Shown: positions 29,958-33,385 of the stretch, piece after piece
Numbering within the stretch: position 1 is the stretch's first letter
How the letters are laid out: each line of letters opens with the position of its first letter
Made by a program: the position numbers and the translations under genes
Notes under the pieces: generated by a model
What the model was told of the DNA's origin: nothing
Seen by the model: only the letters and a program-made list of their open reading frames with translations
The model's database searches: none
Virus record (IMG/VR): IMGVR_UViG_3300044984_001107
Location: 1-33,385 of that record
Reading direction: 5' to 3' (one strand)
Length of the DNA: 33,385 bases
From: a virus

Positions 29958-31764
29958 CAAACATTTGTTGTTGTTTTACTTGCTCTTTTATTTCGCTCTG
30001 GATGGTTTCAATGTAATCCACACCAGAGTCAAAGATATATCTTCTTGTGCCTCTTTTCAAATTAAAGTCTAATTGTCCAATAGAACCTACAATTTTCTGT
30101 CTCTTAATCTTCTTGGAATGCAATGATGCATTGGTCAATGTCGCATCCTCTCCTCTGTATGGTCTGTGATAGATTAGAATATTATCCATCTTATTATTCC
30201 ACATTGCTCCTCCAGACAAATCAAACACATCTGGACATTCATAGTTTCCTCTGCCATCTTTCTTGATTCCTCCCTTTGGATGAGCAACAATTAAGAAGTG
30301 TGTGTTGTTGTCTTGAGCAAATCTCTTGAAGTCTGCAAGAACCACTTCCAGATATTTATCATCCCTTCCACCAACACTTGCATAGTCATTGTCAAGTTGG
30401 TTGAATGGGTCAATTATACATCCATCAATTTTCTCTTTGATAATCAATTCAAGGAATCTTTCTTTGATATATGTCGGAGTTGACTTGATGTCATTCGGAT
30501 ATACAAAAAAGAAGTGTTTGGATACCCAGTCATACATCATTTCATAAATTACTTTCTTTGGTCTATAAAAATTCGCTGGAGTCATATCCATTCCAAGCAT
30601 TATTTCAACCAAATCGTGATAAAACTCGTGGGCTGGGAAGTCCTCTGGGGCGAATAGTCCCCATTTCCATCCAACTTTCATTGACTTCACAAGTAAAATA
30701 TACTTCAAGAATGTTGATTTCCCATAGTTACCTATACCAGAAAGCAATGTTATCTCTCCTCTCTTCCATTTCCAGAATCTATCCAGTTCAGAAATCTCTG
30801 TTGTGGTCGCTCCTTCATAGCCAACATCGTAGATATTTAATGCATCACCCTTAACATCCTCCCCAAATACAACATCCTTTGGCTTGACAGATGTGTCATA
30901 AATTACTGGGTCAATTATTACTTCTCTCTTGTTGGTCTTTTCAATTAGTTTCTCATTCTCAAAAACGGCTGAACCAAATAGATGCTTATTGCTTCGATAT
31001 GCAGATTTGATTGTTTGATTTGCCTCATTGCTTGTGAATGAAGTGTCATTCAATAATACTGAATTATGTATATAATGACCGGTATTCAATTCATCAAGAC
31101 CAAATCTACAACAAGCAGATGCTAATTTGAAGATGAACACATTTCTCTCTCCAGATACAAATGCATCACCTTTGTTTGTAAGCCATTTTAGGATGTTATC
31201 AAATATCTTGCCCTCATCACTCTGTTGCGTTATCTCTTTGACTCTTTCAATTGTTTTATATTTCTTGTATGGCTTTGGATTATCTTGGATGAATATGTCC
31301 TCATCAAAACTCTCATAGCATACTCTTGATATGTTTATTCCAGATTTGTCAATCAATGGGAAATCCTCAAGCAAAGATTGAAAGTGTTCCCGATGTTTGT
31401 TTTTGTCAGCAATTAGAACCAATGCTTTGACTCCATTCCCAGATGGTGAAATCCAAGTTGCTTTGACATACTCCTTGCCAATTAAATCGTGTTTCATTTG
31501 CTCACAATCCATCACTTGGTCAAAGTCAAGAATGATATATCCAGAATGCTCCAGCAATCCATCATCTGTTCTGGTTTCAAACTTACCAGAGAAACAAACA
31601 CTTGGAAGTTGTCCTTTCAGACTATTTGCTTTGTCCTTGTCCAATGCTGAACGAATCTCTTCAACTCTTGTCTTGCTCTTGCCTTGCTTTATTCTGTCCA
31701 ATGCTGAATCAACAGAAATATAGTTTGGTTGCTTGTCAAATATGTTTCTGTATATTGTTACCAT
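29941..31764 (-). CDS. PrimPol-like (BT4734/VirE-N) primase fused to RecA-like helicase
   Basis: In this 607-aa replication enzyme, residues about 1-165 form a BT4734/VirE-N-type domain with ILDFDQ (D80, D82, metal ligands), WISPSGNGVKALV (104-116) and SRVCYESFDEDI (146-157), a primase-polymerase-like set. Residues about 185-265 are a helical PriCT-like linker. Residues about 328-560 are a RecA-like helicase with Walker A GIGNYGKST (343-351), a post-Walker E374 (FAPED) and Walker B CIIDPFN with D452. It would prime and unwind phage DNA. ATG overlaps the initiator stop. Confidence 0.85.
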   Translation of the reverse strand: MVTIYRNIFDKQPNYISVDSALDRIKQGKSKTRVEEIRSALDKDKANSLKGQLPSVCFSGKFETRTDDGLLEHSGYIILDFDQVMDCEQMKHDLIGKEYVKATWISPSGNGVKALVLIADKNKHREHFQSLLEDFPLIDKSGINISRVCYESFDEDIFIQDNPKPYKKYKTIERVKEITQQSDEGKIFDNILKWLTNKGDAFVSGERNVFIFKLASACCRFGLDELNTGHYIHNSVLLNDTSFTSNEANQTIKSAYRSNKHLFGSAVFENEKLIEKTNKREVIIDPVIYDTSVKPKDVVFGEDVKGDALNIYDVGYEGATTTEISELDRFWKWKRGEITLLSGIGNYGKSTFLKYILLVKSMKVGWKWGLFAPEDFPAHEFYHDLVEIMLGMDMTPANFYRPKKVIYEMMYDWVSKHFFFVYPNDIKSTPTYIKERFLELIIKEKIDGCIIDPFNQLDNDYASVGGRDDKYLEVVLADFKRFAQDNNTHFLIVAHPKGGIKKDGRGNYECPDVFDLSGGAMWNNKMDNILIYHRPYRGEDATLTNASLHSKKIKRQKIVGSIGQLDFNLKRGTRRYIFDSGVDYIETIQSEIKEQVKQQQMFDDVPF

Positions 31765-32375
31765 TGGTCATCTGCTCCTTGCTTTATTGGTTGTTTTAAA
31801 ACTTGCATCTTGTTCTCTTCTTTAAACCATACACCTTGCATTTTCTGTTTCCAATTTTTTACTTTCTTTCCCTTGCTATCTGTCCAGTTTGCAGTTGCGT
31901 AATAGTTATATGCTTTCTTGCCTATCTCTTGGCTATATCCATTCTCAAGAAAATAAGCAACAACATCCTCCATACTTATTTCTTTTTTACTTTGTTTATT
32001 AGTACTTTGTATGTTAGTACTTTGTAGTGGTTGGTTTGCCGTTAACGGCTTTTCCGTATACGGCTTATCCATCGACGGCTCTCCGTTATACGGCTTATCG
32101 TATACAATGTGAGAATAAGTGAATTGTCCTTTATCATTTACCTCCTTTATGGATATGACATATCCTTGGTCTTGCAACTCCTTAAATATCCTATCCAGTT
32201 TCTCCCTTCCAATGCTCAACTTTGTATGCAATTGAGTCTTATATATAACCCAATCGTGAGGAAGAGACAAGAAGTATGATAGCAATCCAATTGCTTCAAT
32301 TGATAATCCACTGGTGAATATCTCATTCGGGAGAATAGTGTAGTTTGATGCGTGTTTTGATTTTATTATTGACAT
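31758..32375 (-). CDS. Winged-helix replication initiator (lambda O-like layout)
   Basis: The frame extends to 32474, but the natural start is ATG at 32375 (MSIIKSKHASNYTILPNEIF). Residues 1-90 are a winged helix with a recognition region LSIGREKLDRIFKELQDQGY. Residues 93-132 are a linker of 5-residue repeats (DKPYN, GEPSM, DKPYT, EKPLT, then QSTNI, QSTNK). Residues 135-205 form a conserved C-terminal domain (DVVAYFLENGYSQ; WKQKMQGVWFKEE). This layout, with DNA repeats in the middle of the gene, matches lambda O. It should bind the origin and recruit the primase-helicase encoded next. A terminator-like hairpin lies just before the start. Confidence 0.8.
   Translation of the reverse strand: MSIIKSKHASNYTILPNEIFTSGLSIEAIGLLSYFLSLPHDWVIYKTQLHTKLSIGREKLDRIFKELQDQGYVISIKEVNDKGQFTYSHIVYDKPYNGEPSMDKPYTEKPLTANQPLQSTNIQSTNKQSKKEISMEDVVAYFLENGYSQEIGKKAYNYYATANWTDSKGKKVKNWKQKMQGVWFKEENKMQVLKQPIKQGADDQW
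31985..32100 (-). repeat. In-gene 15-bp-period repeats: candidate replication origin
   Basis: Four exact copies of ACGGCT (plus strand) begin at 32045, 32060, 32075 and 32090, a perfect 15-bp period with similar flanks (GTATACGGCTTATC-like). Next to them, three copies of a CTTTG-containing 15-bp unit begin at 31990, 32005 and 32020 in a very AT-rich stretch. GC-containing iterons beside an AT-rich unwinding region inside the initiator gene is the lambda O/ori layout. Since 15 bp is 5 codons, pure protein-level repetition is the alternative. Confidence 0.6.
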
Positions 32376-32383
32376 AGTTGTAT

Positions 32384-32435
32384 AAAAAAAGCCACAATCC
32401 ACAGAGTCGGTGAAGACAATCTCTGTGAATGTGGC
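32384..32435 (-). terminator. Terminator-like hairpin (attenuator) before the replication genes
   Basis: On the minus strand GCCACA (32435-32430) pairs with TGTGGC (32396-32391) and CTCTGTG-type arms (32427-32421 with 32406-32400) extend the stem to 13 bp across a small internal loop, with a 14-nt loop. Seven T's follow (32390-32384). It ends 9 nt before the initiator ATG, with no promoter between, so transcription must read through it. It fits an attenuator or a processing site. Confidence 0.7.
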
Positions 32436-32481
32436 AAATATTGTGTTATTTAATTGATGCTCTTCACACATCATAACATTG

Positions 32482-32512
32482 CAAATATAGTATTTATTTC
32501 TTACCTAAAAAA
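32482..32512 (-). promoter_or_regulatory. Weak candidate promoter before the replication operon
   Basis: The minus strand carries TATATTTG (32489-32482), a match to the -7 consensus TAnnTTTG; 19 bp upstream is TTTT rather than TTTG (32512-32509). No copy of the 22-bp element is present upstream. A transcript starting near 32475 would cover the hairpin at 32384-32435. This would be an early or constitutive promoter for the replication genes if real. Confidence 0.35.
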
Positions 32513-32724
32513 TAATTATGTCTTGCTTTTAAAAATTCCATTTCTGCTTTTCGGTCTCCCTTGGTGATATGACATTCTCTACACAAAGCCATTAGATTCT
32601 GAATGATATCCAGATGCTTTGAGCCTCCGATACCTCTTGCAACAATGTGATGTATGTCAACTGCTTTCTGACCACATACTTCGCAAGGAATAAAATCGGA
32701 TATGTCATACCCAAAGTAAGACAT
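32494..32724 (-). CDS. HNH endonuclease, 76 aa
   Basis: The start chosen is the ATG at 32724 (MSYFGYDISDFIPCEVCGQK), 7 nt after the previous stop; a TTG at 32748 is the only upstream alternative. Zinc-finger cysteines C14/C17 and C48/C51 frame the HNH core D23-I-H25-H26, N43 in QNLMALC and H52 after CREC. All key residues are present. Such minimal HNH proteins act in packaging or recombination (NinG/NinX-like); its early location favours DNA processing. It ends 119 nt before the initiator start. Confidence 0.85.
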   Translation of the reverse strand: MSYFGYDISDFIPCEVCGQKAVDIHHIVARGIGGSKHLDIIQNLMALCRECHITKGDRKAEMEFLKARHNYFLGKK

Positions 32725-32731
32725 ATATACT

Positions 32732-32893
32732 TTAGTGTGATTTCGCAAGGGATTCTGTATTAAATTTTAACAACTCATTGTGAATATGCCAAAGCCAAGA
32801 TGAGATTTCAATGGCATTGTATCCTTTCTCATTGCAGTAATCTATACAAGCAACAGACATAGGATGCATTTTTTTAGTCCTTTTTCCTTTCAT
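32732..32893 (-). CDS. Hypothetical 53-aa protein
   Basis: ATG at 32893 to TAA at 32734-32732 encodes MKGKRTKKMHPMSVACIDYC followed by NEKGYNAIEISSWLWHIHNE and LLKFNTESLAKSH: a basic start, two Cys, and a Trp/His-rich helix. It fills the gap between the truncated gene and the HNH gene with 60 nt before and 7 nt after. No family is recognised; a small DNA-binding or regulatory protein is possible. Confidence 0.6.
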   Translation of the reverse strand: MKGKRTKKMHPMSVACIDYCNEKGYNAIEISSWLWHIHNELLKFNTESLAKSH

Positions 32894-32953
32894 AAAAATA
32901 AACTTAAAAGATTAAAATTTTAGCGAATAAAACAACTCCAGAGTTAAAATAAA

Positions 32954-33385
32954 TCATATGTCCCAAGTTGGCAACTCCTCTGTTTGCTTTTTAAGAGTGA
33001 AAAATGTTGAGTGCTTAACCTCTGGAGGATTAATTTCAAATCCACCATTCTCGGAATCAAATACTTTTTGAGTTAATGATTGCAAGAATTTCTCACGCAA
33101 CTTGATTGTGTCCTTAAGACTGGATTCCTTATCCTTAAGTTCATTAAGGTATTCATCTCCACAATTCTTGAAATTGTATGTTCTGCGATTAGCCAGACTA
33201 ACTTCATAACCCATTGCAATCGGCTTTTCTAATTTGCCGTATTTAAGGACTTCATCTTCAATAATGGAGTGAACCATCTTATCAGACTTAATCTCTTCAA
33301 TAATGGCTTCCATTCGCTTTAGAATGGCAATTGCTTCGATGGGATTAATCTCTCCTTCAATCACCTCTGATATACCAGTATTGGT
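32954..33385 (-). CDS. Hypothetical helical protein, 5'-truncated by the window edge
   Basis: A GTG lies at 33364, but the frame stays open to the right edge (TNTGISE precedes V), so the true start probably lies outside. At least 143 residues are visible. The product is helical and charged (IEAIAILKRMEAIIEEIKSD) with a middle segment around ANRRTYNFKNCGDEYLNELK and a C-terminal KHSTFFTLKKQTEELPTWDI. Early phage genes with this helical, Lys/Glu pattern occur beside recombination or replication genes. No known family is assigned. Confidence 0.65.
   Translation of the reverse strand, partial: TNTGISEVIEGEINPIEAIAILKRMEAIIEEIKSDKMVHSIIEDEVLKYGKLEKPIAMGYEVSLANRRTYNFKNCGDEYLNELKDKESSLKDTIKLREKFLQSLTQKVFDSENGGFEINPPEVKHSTFFTLKKQTEELPTWDI

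Overview
The window is a 33.4 kb stretch of a tailed double-stranded DNA phage (or prophage) of a Bacteroidetes host, probably Flavobacteria-like. No bacterial housekeeping gene is visible. The evidence for the host is: (1) two promoters with the Bacteroidetes pattern TTTG-N19-TAnnTTTG; (2) AT-rich sequence and A-rich leaders, with little Shine-Dalgarno sequence before most starts; (3) a tail-fibre C-terminus of the GFLPPRMTT...GLMVYNT type seen in many Bacteroidetes surface proteins; (4) a BT4734/VirE-N-type primase and other proteins typical of Bacteroidetes phages. A tape-measure protein points to a siphovirus-like tail. Every supported gene lies on the minus strand, so the map reads from right (early) to left (late). 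Most genes are chained by ATGA or TAATG start/stop overlaps. No gap exceeds 130 bp. Both edges cut through a gene.

Right part (33.4-26.2 kb), early genes and replication: a 5'-truncated unknown protein, a 53-aa protein, a small HNH nuclease, a winged-helix replication initiator that carries 15-bp-period repeats inside its gene (candidate origin), a PrimPol-like/RecA-like primase-helicase, a PD-(D/E)XK-like protein, a DnaA domain-IV protein, a second HNH protein, an excisionase-like mini-HTH, two adjacent lipoprotein-type genes (one with u-spanin architecture), a DUF1599-like protein, several micro-ORFs and a sigma-70-like regulator.

Middle (26.2-21.4 kb): a sugar/surface modification cassette (GT4-like and GT9-like glycosyltransferases and a class I methyltransferase), then small unknown genes and the two terminase subunits.

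Left part (21.3-0.9 kb), virion and lysis: a strong promoter at about 21.3 kb starts a tail-chaperone-like gene with a probable -1 frameshift, a gp10-like neck/tail protein, two large tail proteins, the tape measure, the XkdF-type protease/scaffold, the major capsid protein, a tube-like protein, the portal fused to a C-terminal MuF-like domain, connectors, two tandem paralogues, an 11-copy repeat protein, a fibre, two predicted cell-wall hydrolases (one an M15 peptidase with an EF-hand loop) and holin-like proteins. The order is unusual: tail-tip and tape-measure genes precede capsid and portal. A second promoter at 0.8 kb, almost identical over about 115 bp to the 21.3 kb promoter, starts a final set of tiny unknown genes.

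The best candidates for something new are the twin promoters with a shared 22-bp upstream element at a fixed distance, the in-gene iteron array, three terminator-like hairpins placed directly before start codons, the frameshift pair and the many translationally coupled micro-ORFs.
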